Source of the DNA: Alphaproteobacteria bacterium
Lineage (GTDB): Bacteria > Pseudomonadota > Alphaproteobacteria > Caulobacterales > Maricaulaceae
Direction: 5' to 3'
Assembly: GCA_024742735.1 (NCBI GenBank)
Contig: JANSXV010000001.1
Coordinates: 434,001 to 498,000 of the forward strand
Length of the DNA stretch: 64,000 nucleotides
Shown: positions 52,563-60,277 of the stretch, piece by piece
Numbering within the stretch: the stretch's first letter is position 1
Layout: the number at the start of each line of letters is the position of its first letter
Program-made: the position numbers and the translations under genes
Notes under the pieces: model-generated
What the model saw: the letters and a program-made list of their open reading frames with translations, nothing else
Database searches by the model: none
Told to the model about the DNA's origin: nothing

Positions 52563-53156
52563 ATGATACGCATGACACTGGCGGCGGCCGCCGCCCTTGG
52601 CGCGGCCGTGATCGCGGCCCCTGAGGCCACCTCGCAAGAGCCCTTTATCGGGGAGATTCGCGTTTTCCCGTACACGTTCTGCCCCCGTTTCTGGGAGCCC
52701 GCGGCGGGTCAAACCATCGCAATTACATCGAACACGGCGCTGTACTCGCTTTACGGCACCACGTTCGGAGGCAATGGCACGACGACCTTCAACCTGCCTG
52801 ATCTGCGCGGCCGCAGTCCCATGGGAATCGGTCAAGGCCCCGGCCTGACCTTCCGCCAGCAAGGCCAGATGCCCGGCCAGGAGCGGGTGACGCTCACGAT
52901 CGCCGAGATGCCGGCGCACAACCATGCGGTCCTCGGATCTTCAGCCGGCGGGAACGCCAGCTCGATAAACAATGCCGGGTTCGGGAACTTCACCGGAGTC
53001 ATAGATTCCTATCGCAGCTCTGGAACCTTGACCCAGGCGACGCGGACCGACGCGCTCTCCACCGCCGGCGGGAGCCAGTCCCACGAGAACCGTCAGCCCA
53101 GCCTTGCCCTTCGCTACTGCGTGGCGATGCAGGGCCTTTATCCGTCACGGCCGTGA
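52563..53156 (+). CDS. Secreted phage tail-collar domain protein (MdpB-like), copy 1
   Basis: A 197-residue protein with a signal peptide (MIRMTLAAAAALGAAVIAAPEATS) and a tail-collar domain. Markers: FIGEIRVFPYTFCPRFW, SLYGTTFGGNGTTTFNLPDLRGRSPMGIGQGPGL, EMPAHNH, and C-terminal LRYCVAMQGLYP. Two cysteines (in FCP and YCV) are conserved in all three copies and may form a disulfide. The domain is found in phage tail fibres and in bacterial microcystin-dependent-protein-like secreted proteins; there are no other phage genes here. GGAGG precedes the ATG. First of three tandem paralogues. Confidence 0.88.
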   Translation: MIRMTLAAAAALGAAVIAAPEATSQEPFIGEIRVFPYTFCPRFWEPAAGQTIAITSNTALYSLYGTTFGGNGTTTFNLPDLRGRSPMGIGQGPGLTFRQQGQMPGQERVTLTIAEMPAHNHAVLGSSAGGNASSINNAGFGNFTGVIDSYRSSGTLTQATRTDALSTAGGSQSHENRQPSLALRYCVAMQGLYPSRP

Positions 53157-53170
53157 GCGAGGCGAATGAT

Positions 53171-53764
53171 ATGAAGAAGTTCTTACTGACAGCCGTCAGC
53201 GCCGCGCTCATGAGCCTCGGCGCCGGCGCCGCTGCGAATGCGCAGCAACCCGTTCTCGGAGAGATGCGGATCCTGCCCTACACCTTCTGCCCCCAGGGCT
53301 GGGCCCTTGCTGACGGATCCCTGATCCCCATCAGCCAGTACAACGCGCTGTTTTCCCTGTATGGGACCACTTACGGCGGGGACGGGCGAACCACGTTCGC
53401 CCTGCCGGACATGCGCGGGCGCATGGCCATGAATCACGGACAAGGCCCGGGGCTCACACCGCGAATCCTCGGCCAGCGATTCGGTCAGGAAACGGTGACC
53501 CTGACGATCAGCGAAATGCCGCAGCACAGTCATACGCTGCGCGGAACGTCGGCGGCCCCGAATTCGCGGAGCCTGCAGAACGCAAGCTGGGGCGATTTCC
53601 AGGGCACGTTCAACGCCTATACCGCGAACGGCCCGCTCGACCAGACGGCACGTGCAGACGCGGTGTCCGACACTGGCGGCAGCCAGGCCCACCAGAACAT
53701 TCAACCGGTGCTGGTGCTGCGTCATTGCGTGGCGATGGTCGGCATCTATCCGCCGCGCAATTGA
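53171..53764 (+). CDS. Secreted phage tail-collar domain protein, copy 2
   Basis: A 197-residue paralogue. The ATG at 53171 gives a normal signal peptide (MKKFLLTAVSAALMSLGAGAAANA); a GTG at 53153 overlaps the previous stop and would add six residues. Core motifs GEMRILPYTFCPQGW, SLYGTTYGGDGRTTFALPDMRGRMAMNHGQGPGL, SEMPQHSH and LRHCVAMVGIYPPRN are as in the other copies. Middle segments between the His-rich motif and the C-terminus differ most, as expected if that loop sets specificity. Confidence 0.87.
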   Translation: MKKFLLTAVSAALMSLGAGAAANAQQPVLGEMRILPYTFCPQGWALADGSLIPISQYNALFSLYGTTYGGDGRTTFALPDMRGRMAMNHGQGPGLTPRILGQRFGQETVTLTISEMPQHSHTLRGTSAAPNSRSLQNASWGDFQGTFNAYTANGPLDQTARADAVSDTGGSQAHQNIQPVLVLRHCVAMVGIYPPRN

Positions 53765-53778
53765 TCAGGAGACAGACC

Positions 53779-54384
53779 ATGAATTCGATGATGAAAGCGG
53801 GCCTTTCGATTTTCGCCCTGTCTCTGGCCGCCATTCCTGCGGCGCAGGCCCAAGTGGGCGACCCCTTTATCGGTGAGATGCGGATGTTCCCGGCAACTTT
53901 TTGTCCCGACCAATGGGCTGAAGCGGCTGGCCAGCTCCTGCCGATCAGTTCCAACCAGGCGCTGTTCAGCCTCTACGGAACCCAGTTCGGCGGCGATGGC
54001 CGCACGAGCTTCGCCCTGCCGGATCTGCGCGGACGCGTGCCGGTCGGGATCGGCCAGGGACCAGGCCTGTCCATGTATCAGCAGGGTCAGAGCTGGGGCA
54101 TTGAAGACGTCACGCTGACCGTGGCCGAGCTGCCGGCGCACAGCCATCAGATTCAAGCCACAGCGGACGCACCTGATGTCGGCGCTCTCAACGGTCATGG
54201 CTGGGGCGAATTCCCGCAATCAGCTCCGGGGGACGCCTACAATACCGGTGGCGCACTCAACGAATCGGCACGTCCAGAGACCATCGCGAACAACGGTGGC
54301 AATCTGGCCCATAACAATATCGCCCCTGTCCAGGTGACGCGCTTCTGTGTCGCCCTGAACGGGCTCTACCCTCCGCGCAACTAG
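53779..54384 (+). CDS. Secreted phage tail-collar domain protein, copy 3
   Basis: A 201-residue paralogue with signal peptide (MNSMMKAGLSIFALSLAAIPAAQA) after an AGGAGA ribosome-binding site. GEMRMFPATFCPDQWAEAAGQLLPIS, SLYGTQFGGDGRTSFALPDLRGRVPVGIGQGPGL, ELPAHSH and TRFCVALNGLYPPRN define the family. It closes the operon, followed by a strong terminator. All three proteins are exported, so they are probably surface or extracellular; the ligand is unknown. Confidence 0.87.
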   Translation: MNSMMKAGLSIFALSLAAIPAAQAQVGDPFIGEMRMFPATFCPDQWAEAAGQLLPISSNQALFSLYGTQFGGDGRTSFALPDLRGRVPVGIGQGPGLSMYQQGQSWGIEDVTLTVAELPAHSHQIQATADAPDVGALNGHGWGEFPQSAPGDAYNTGGALNESARPETIANNGGNLAHNNIAPVQVTRFCVALNGLYPPRN

Positions 54385-54405
54385 GCCGATGGGCTAGCTG
54401 CAACA

Positions 54406-54441
54406 CGGGCCGGGCGGCGCTGCCGCCTGGCCCGTTTTCTT
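54406..54441 (+). terminator. Rho-independent terminator of the collar-protein operon
   Basis: CGGGCC...GCGGC, GCT loop, GCCGC...GGCCCG (54406-54434) followed by TTTTCTTT. A 13-base near-perfect stem. Confidence 0.88.
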
Positions 54442-54507
54442 TGGCGCAAGGGATTGAACCCAATCGGCTTCGCGCGAAGATGGGCTCGACGAACAATGGA
54501 GCCGCTT

Positions 54508-55410
54508 ATGACTGTCGAAGCCCTGCGTACGCCGGACGACTGCTTCAGGGACCTGCCGGACTGGTCGTTCGAGCCTGGCTATATCGATGATTTGCCCGGC
54601 TATGAAGGCCTGCGCATGGCGGTCGTGGATGAAGGCCCCGGGACCGGCGCGCCGGTCTTTCTGTGCCTGCATGGCGAACCGAGCTGGGGGTATCTCTATC
54701 GCAAGATGGCGCCGATCTTCCTCGCGGCAGGCGCACGCGTCGTCATTCCCGACCTGTTCGGGTTCGGCCGTTCCGACAAGCCGGTCGACGACGCGGTCTA
54801 CACCTTCCACTGGCACCGCAATGCCCTGAAGGCCCTCATCGAGCGTCTGGACCTCAGCGATGTCTGCCTGGTCTGTCAGGACTGGGGCGGCGTTCTTGGG
54901 CTCACCCTGCCCATGGACTATCCAGACCGCTTCACTCGGCTTTTGGTGATGAACACCGCCATCGGGATCGGCAAGGGCGCGAGCGAGGGCTTCATGGCCT
55001 GGCGCGACTATATGGCGAACACGCCTGACCTGGACGTCGGGCGCCTGCTCCAGCGCGCGACGCCGGGGATGAGTGATCCAGAGGCGGCGGCCTACTCCGC
55101 CCCCTTCCCCGACCATCGCTACAAGGCCGGCGTACGCCGCTTCCCCCAGCTCGTACCTGTCTCGCCGGACATGGACGGCGTGGACACCGGGCTGGCCGCG
55201 GCGAAGTTCTGGTCACAGGACTGGACCGGTGAGAGCTTCATGGCCGTGGGAATGCAGGACCCTGTGCTGGGGCCGGATACGATGAGCTGGCTGCGCAAGA
55301 CCATCAGGGACTGCCCGGAGCCCATGGAGATCGCCGAGGGCGGCCATTTCGTTCAGGAATGGGGCGGGCCGATCGCAAAGGCCGCGCTGGAGCGCTTCAA
55401 CCTGGCTTAG
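54508..55410 (+). CDS. Haloalkane dehalogenase, subfamily I (DhlA-like)
   Basis: A 300-residue alpha/beta-hydrolase closely patterned on Xanthobacter DhlA. The catalytic pentad is complete: nucleophile Asp125 and halide-binding Trp126 (CQDWGG), Glu57 in HGEPSW, cap-domain Trp165 (GFMAWRDY, matching DhlA Trp175), Asp251 (GMQDPVLGPD) and His280 (GGHFVQEWG). It hydrolyses haloalkanes to alcohol plus halide. The ATG at 54508 aligns with the family start; another at 54496 is possible. Its TAG stop overlaps the convergent GT39 TAA. No haloacid dehalogenase or dehydrogenase is adjacent. Confidence 0.93.
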   Translation: MTVEALRTPDDCFRDLPDWSFEPGYIDDLPGYEGLRMAVVDEGPGTGAPVFLCLHGEPSWGYLYRKMAPIFLAAGARVVIPDLFGFGRSDKPVDDAVYTFHWHRNALKALIERLDLSDVCLVCQDWGGVLGLTLPMDYPDRFTRLLVMNTAIGIGKGASEGFMAWRDYMANTPDLDVGRLLQRATPGMSDPEAAAYSAPFPDHRYKAGVRRFPQLVPVSPDMDGVDTGLAAAKFWSQDWTGESFMAVGMQDPVLGPDTMSWLRKTIRDCPEPMEIAEGGHFVQEWGGPIAKAALERFNLA

Positions 55411-57113
55411 ATTTGCGGCGCCGAGACGCGCGAATGCTCCAGCGTCAGGATGGTCAGGTACAGATCGTCGCCCTTGACCGCGTTATAGCCGTCATAACGG
55501 CCAAGCACGCGCACCCCTTCGCCCGCCTCTGACAGGGCGGCGTCAAAGTCCGCCCGCCACCTGTCGTCGACAATCGCGACGCCGCAATCGATGCGCTCCA
55601 GAAGCGCCCGCGCAGCGTCGGCGCCGTCATAGGCCAGCCAGGTTTGCGTGCCGAGATTGAACGCCAGAGACGGCTCGCGGTAACCGCCCATCACCACATC
55701 CATGGACGGGCAGCCTTCAAGCGTCTCGACAAAATCGCCGAGCCGGTCCGACGTCCACAGCCGGTCCATGGCCGGGATCGCGAAGGCGAAGGCGCAGGTG
55801 TAAAGCGCCGCCGCCGACGCGCCGCTGACAAACAGGCGTTCCAGCGAGGGCCGGGCCGCCAGCGCCAGGATCGCGCCGGCCGCCACGACGCCGAACGCGA
55901 TTGTGAGATAGGCGGCGAAGGTCTGGGGCTGATCCAGCTCCTGATTGGCGATGACCGGCGCCGCTGACAGCACAAGCGCCACGACGGCCGCCAGGCCGGC
56001 GAAGACCCAGTGCAGCGCTTTCGCCTTTCCCGAGGCGAGCAGCACGCCCGCCTGGGTCAGGCCCAGCCCGATCAGAAGGCCGATCGCCGGAAAGCTTGGA
56101 AGGGTATAGTGCGGCAGCTTGGTCGCCACGATCTCGAACACAACATAGGTCGGCACGATCCAGGCGATCAGGAACTTTACCTCATCACGGTCTCGCAGCC
56201 TCCACGCGGTCAGCCCCGCCAGACCCAGAAGCGCCACGCCCGGCCACAGCGTCAGCGCAGTCATGCCCAGGTGAAAGCCCAGCGGACCAGAATGGGCCTC
56301 CTGCGCTTCGCCGACCTTGCCCAGCATGGAGTGTCCGATCGCCTCCAGGGCGAACGCCCAGTCTGTGGCGAGATTGATGGCGATGAACCACGGCGTGAAA
56401 ATCGCCAGCGCCAGAAGGACGCCCGGCAGCGGGCGGACCTTCAACAGAAGACCTGCATCACGCTTCCACAGGGCGAAGCCTGCCAGCGTCAGCAGCGTGA
56501 TCATCGCGAAGATCGGACCCTTGATCAGAAGCGTGGCGCCGAGCGCGCCCCAAAGCACGGCGGGCCAGCCCCAGAAGGCTGGGCGGCGCTGCTTTATCTC
56601 GATCATCAGCACCATGAGCGCGGCCTGGGCGAACATCCCGGCGCCGAGCAGGACGGCATCGGTCTTTGCCGTGCGCGCCTCCACGCTGAGAACCAGCGTC
56701 GTCGCCAGCACGACGCCCGCCGCCAATCCAACCGGAGGCGAGAATAACCGCGCGCCTAGCCACGCGGTGATCGCGACGGCGATCAGCGCGAACACGAAAC
56801 CCGGCAGGCGATGGGCCCCGATGGGCGCCTCCGCGCCGCCGAAGGGTTGGGCGAACAGGCTTTGAAGCCAGTAGGAACCGGCGGGCTGCTTGTGCCGGTC
56901 ATACTCCTGGAAATTGATGTTGAGATAGTCGCCGGTCTCCATCATCTGCCGGCTGGCCTGGGCATAGCGGGACTCGTCACGGTCCATGGCCGGGATCGCG
57001 AACAGGCCCGGCGCCAGCGCGATGAAGGCCAGCAGCATCAGGGCGATCCAGGCCGGCCGGCGCAGTCCGCCACGCTCCGGCCGATCAGTCAGGCGTTCCA
57101 GGAGGTTGCTCAC
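55407..57113 (-). CDS. Glycosyltransferase family 39 membrane protein (ArnT-like)
   Basis: A 568-residue polytopic GT-C glycosyltransferase with about 12 membrane helices. The first periplasmic loop has the acidic MDRDESRYAQASRQMMETGDYLNINFQEYDRHKQPAGSYWL segment that in ArnT/PMT enzymes binds the polyprenyl-phosphate sugar. It probably transfers a sugar from undecaprenyl-phosphate to lipid A or a polysaccharide. The GT2 gene just upstream overlaps its start by 4 bases and would provide the polyprenyl-phosphate sugar donor. Confidence 0.9.
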   Translation of the reverse strand: MSNLLERLTDRPERGGLRRPAWIALMLLAFIALAPGLFAIPAMDRDESRYAQASRQMMETGDYLNINFQEYDRHKQPAGSYWLQSLFAQPFGGAEAPIGAHRLPGFVFALIAVAITAWLGARLFSPPVGLAAGVVLATTLVLSVEARTAKTDAVLLGAGMFAQAALMVLMIEIKQRRPAFWGWPAVLWGALGATLLIKGPIFAMITLLTLAGFALWKRDAGLLLKVRPLPGVLLALAIFTPWFIAINLATDWAFALEAIGHSMLGKVGEAQEAHSGPLGFHLGMTALTLWPGVALLGLAGLTAWRLRDRDEVKFLIAWIVPTYVVFEIVATKLPHYTLPSFPAIGLLIGLGLTQAGVLLASGKAKALHWVFAGLAAVVALVLSAAPVIANQELDQPQTFAAYLTIAFGVVAAGAILALAARPSLERLFVSGASAAALYTCAFAFAIPAMDRLWTSDRLGDFVETLEGCPSMDVVMGGYREPSLAFNLGTQTWLAYDGADAARALLERIDCGVAIVDDRWRADFDAALSEAGEGVRVLGRYDGYNAVKGDDLYLTILTLEHSRVSAPQI

Positions 57114-57868
57114 TGCACACGCTCACGCGTTTCCGGGCGCAGCAGGAGCTGGCCGCCGGGCACATGGGTGCGCCGCATCAGCCAGATCACGCCCATCAGA
57201 TCGAACAGACCCGCGATCGCGCGGCCGAAATTGGTGTATTTCGAGCTGCCGGCCGCCCGAGGCCGGTTCACGACATCCACGCACGCCACGCCATAACCCA
57301 GGTGCCGGGTCCAGGCCGGGAGATAGCGGTGCAGCGCATCGAAGAACGGCATGGCCAGAAACAGGTCGCGAACGATCAGCTTCAGGCCGCACGCCGTGTC
57401 CGGACAGTCATCGTTCAATAGGCTGCGGCGCAGGCCATTGGCGAAACGGGACGCGAATTTTCGATTGGCGCCGTCAGTGCGGTTGGTCCGGCATCCGGCG
57501 ACCACGCCGACCTCCCCGATGGTGGCCAGATCGACTGCCTTGGCCATATCGACGATCGAGCGCGGGTCGTCCTGCCCGTCCCCATCCATGGTCGCGACCC
57601 AGACGGCCTTCGCTTCGATCATGCCCGTGCGCAGCGCCGCGCTTTTCCCTGAGCGTTCGGGGTGGCGAACGACTTTCAGCCGGGGTTCGCTCTGAGACAG
57701 GTCCGCCAGCGCGCCGGCCGTGTCGTCTGCCGAGCCGTCATCCACCACGATGATCTCGAAACTTTCAAACGCGGTATCGAAAACGCCGACGGCCTCCGAG
57801 ACCACCTCGGCGATGCTCTCCGCCTCTTCATAGGCGGGTATGACGACAGAGAGCATGGGCGCGGCCAT
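57110..57868 (-). CDS. Glycosyltransferase family 2, polyprenyl-phosphate sugar synthase type
   Basis: A 252-residue GT2 with LSVVIPAYEEAESIAEVV, VVDDGSADDTAG and MDGDGQDDPRSI (DxD), as in dolichyl-phosphate mannose synthase/ArnC-like enzymes. One hydrophobic segment (VRDLFLAMPFFDALHRYLPAW, about 160-180) may associate with the membrane. It overlaps the GT39 gene and likely makes its lipid-linked donor. An alternative start lies at 57856. Confidence 0.9.
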   Translation of the reverse strand: MAAPMLSVVIPAYEEAESIAEVVSEAVGVFDTAFESFEIIVVDDGSADDTAGALADLSQSEPRLKVVRHPERSGKSAALRTGMIEAKAVWVATMDGDGQDDPRSIVDMAKAVDLATIGEVGVVAGCRTNRTDGANRKFASRFANGLRRSLLNDDCPDTACGLKLIVRDLFLAMPFFDALHRYLPAWTRHLGYGVACVDVVNRPRAAGSSKYTNFGRAIAGLFDLMGVIWLMRRTHVPGGQLLLRPETRERVQ

Positions 57869-57943
57869 GGGGCATCCCGCGAAGCTTCAGACTTGCAAGC
57901 GTGTTACCCCGAACCCGCAGGCGCGGGCAATGCGCGCGGCGCC

Positions 57944-59053
57944 TTATGAACGGGTCGGGCGGACGGTATTCGCAGCAAAACCGGTCCTGAGGACAGCCAG
58001 CGCGCCGGGGACCTCGCTCAGGGCCCGCCCTCCCTCGGCCTGCTCATACTCCGTCCAGCCGCTGGTCCATCGAAACACCGCCCAGTTCAGCCCGGCCGCC
58101 TCATAGGCGTCGATCCTGTGCTGGAGATAGTCCGTGAGATCAGGGGCGCTCGCTGGAGCGCCAAACTCCAGGACGCCAACCGCGCCCAGGCGCCGCGCAG
58201 GCGCTTGCGAGGCTGATTTGCGATCAAACCTGGCATGCGCAGCCCCGTTGGGATGCGTGTACCGCCACGGCGAATAGTCATGGGTGATCAGAACCGGCGC
58301 GGGTCCTGCCGCTTCACGCAGCGCATCGGCTTCTTCCAGGCGCGCCCACCTGTCCGGGCTCAAGAGCAAGGGGGCGCCCAAGCTCCGCCCTTCGCAGGCC
58401 CCCACAATTTCGCGCGCCATGCGCGGCCAGACCTCTGGCCGCCCCAGATCCATCCCGTTCGGCTCCTCCATGGCCAGCACGCCGGCGCAGGCGGGATGCG
58501 CGCCGAACCGCTCCAGCGTCCAGACGACCATGCGGATCCAGGCCGCCTGCTTGTCTTCGTCGCGCCAGAGGCTGTCATCATAGAGGCGGGCCGGATACCA
58601 GCTCTCTTCGGGGTGGAAGGCGAACGCGCTGCGCCCGGGACCGGACCGCAGGCAAAGCGTCGTGAAAAGGCCGCGCGTCAGGCAGCGATCGAGCCATGTT
58701 GCTATATGGTCCTCAATCACCGGATCGACTTCAAACGGCGCCGTCTCGGAGAACGGCCCCGGCCCGGACCAGCTGGCGAGATTCGCCCCGGCCTCGGCCA
58801 GACTGTCCAGAGCCGCATCGGTGACGGGCGATCCCAGAGGTCCGGGGCCCAGAAAGCTGGGACCGTCCAGCTCCGGATAGACCTGGCGCTGCACGAACAC
58901 TGCGCCGCGAAGGTGAGGCCCGTCTTCGCGCCGCCATAAACTCTCACGGGACGATGCAGGCCGGCTCGTCAGTCTGAGACCGCTCGGCGCGAAGGCGCCG
59001 GCGCTCAGCCCCGCCGCCACCCCAAGGACCGCTCTGCGCGATGGCCTGATCAC
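57944..59053 (-). CDS. Tat-exported glycoside hydrolase-like (GH5/cellulase-type TIM barrel) protein
   Basis: A 369-residue protein with a Tat-type signal (SRRAVLGVAAGLSAGAFA) and a TIM-barrel pattern. The segment GVLAMEEPNG (Glu196/197) resembles the GH5 acid/base NEPN motif, THDYSPWRYTHP the His/Tyr motif, and GVLEFGAP (Glu296) the nucleophile. Family level similarity is distant, so substrate is unknown. It overlaps the acyltransferase gene start by 4 bases and shares an operon with it, in a polysaccharide locus where a periplasmic glycosidase could trim or turn over the polymer. Confidence 0.72.
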   Translation of the reverse strand: MIRPSRRAVLGVAAGLSAGAFAPSGLRLTSRPASSRESLWRREDGPHLRGAVFVQRQVYPELDGPSFLGPGPLGSPVTDAALDSLAEAGANLASWSGPGPFSETAPFEVDPVIEDHIATWLDRCLTRGLFTTLCLRSGPGRSAFAFHPEESWYPARLYDDSLWRDEDKQAAWIRMVVWTLERFGAHPACAGVLAMEEPNGMDLGRPEVWPRMAREIVGACEGRSLGAPLLLSPDRWARLEEADALREAAGPAPVLITHDYSPWRYTHPNGAAHARFDRKSASQAPARRLGAVGVLEFGAPASAPDLTDYLQHRIDAYEAAGLNWAVFRWTSGWTEYEQAEGGRALSEVPGALAVLRTGFAANTVRPTRS

Positions 59054-60132
59054 GCCGCGCGGAATCCAGCGATACGGTCGATGCGCCGGAAGACCCGCCC
59101 CGGCAGATCGGTCAGGGGGCCGAGCTTCAGTTCGGCCGCCAGCGTCTCGGTCGCATGGGCGAGCCGCCGCGCCGCAGCCGCGGCGCCCGTCCCCGCGAAA
59201 CCGCTGACGATCGGGAACTGCCAGTCCGCCAGCGCCGCCTTGTAGCGATAATCGCCACCGCCCAGGTGGATCTCGCTGACGCTGTGTTCCCTGGCCGCTT
59301 CAAGAATGCGCACCAGCAGGGCGTTGCCGCTGCCTTCTTTCTGGAACGCCGGATCGTAGGCGGGGAACCAGTAATGCAGGACACCGCCTCCCATCATGCC
59401 GAAGTGGACGGCCGCCAGCTCGCCGTCGACCTTCAGGCTCGACACGACGCCTCGGGCGCCAGACTGCGCCTCCGAGCGGAGCAGCGCCTCCACCAGCTTG
59501 CGGGTCCAGGCCACGGAAAACACGTCGAAATGGCCAGTCCGGCGATACTGGTCGGACTTCCAGACGAACATGGCCTCAAGGGCTTCAGGCGCACGGTCGT
59601 CGAAGCAGAATTCGACCGCGCCATGGCGCTCGGTCAGCTTGCGTTCCGAGACCAGAATGGTCCGCAGCGTATTGCCGCCCGGCTTCTTGCGCCGTGACTT
59701 CCAGACGTCGAACCCCTCGCGCAGATCAATGACCCAGCTCCCATCCGGGGCGCCTCCGAGCTCCGCGAAAGCCGACTGGGCGCCGAGCGCACCGTGAAAG
59801 TCGAAGACGCTGACGCCTGCGCGCGCGAGCATTTCGGTCAGATCTTCTCCATCACCGACCTGACCGACAAGACCGTGGTGATCGCTCAACGGTCCGCCAA
59901 GTGGGCGCGCATGACCGAGAAGGCCGAGCTGCAGCGGCAGGAACGCGACCGGCGCGCCGGCTTCAGTCTTCACGACCACACGCACATCACCGCGCACGTG
60001 CGCCATGGCGTCAAGATAGCCGAGCGAGAAATACGGGCTGGCGATTTCCGGCGCGCGCGCCTGAAGATGACGCCACGCCGCGCGCTCATCCTGGGACAGC
60101 TTGTCCGCCGTCTTGATTGTGACCTCGGCCAT
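59050..60132 (-). CDS. CelD/FemAB-type GNAT acyltransferase (HfsK-like)
   Basis: A 360-residue cytoplasmic acyltransferase of the BioF2-like/CelD/BcsL GNAT family: two GNAT modules with EISLGGGDYRYKAAL-like segment near the C-terminus (SEIHLGGGDYRYKAALADW) and GELAAVHFGMMGGGVLHYWFPAYDPAFQKEGSGNALL. Caulobacter HfsK, which modifies the holdfast polysaccharide, belongs to this family. The ATG at 60132 removes eight residues from the open frame at 60156. It is divergent from the flippase gene. Confidence 0.82.
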   Translation of the reverse strand: MAEVTIKTADKLSQDERAAWRHLQARAPEIASPYFSLGYLDAMAHVRGDVRVVVKTEAGAPVAFLPLQLGLLGHARPLGGPLSDHHGLVGQVGDGEDLTEMLARAGVSVFDFHGALGAQSAFAELGGAPDGSWVIDLREGFDVWKSRRKKPGGNTLRTILVSERKLTERHGAVEFCFDDRAPEALEAMFVWKSDQYRRTGHFDVFSVAWTRKLVEALLRSEAQSGARGVVSSLKVDGELAAVHFGMMGGGVLHYWFPAYDPAFQKEGSGNALLVRILEAAREHSVSEIHLGGGDYRYKAALADWQFPIVSGFAGTGAAAAARRLAHATETLAAELKLGPLTDLPGRVFRRIDRIAGFRAA

Positions 60133-60277
60133 GAAAGCCGCCCTCCAACGCGTCAAAACAAGTCAAAACGAACAGCGTTAAATCCGTCTTCAGGCCGCCC
60201 ATGCATATTTCATTCCGGGTTTTCGGACCGGTCCCGCTCTTGCATGGGGCGCAGCGGGTCAGGACAGCGGACGGTTC

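Noticed and set aside
52563-54384. Prophage remnant suggested by three tail-collar proteins
   Set aside because: All three carry signal peptides, have host-like composition and no capsid, terminase, integrase or other tail genes nearby.
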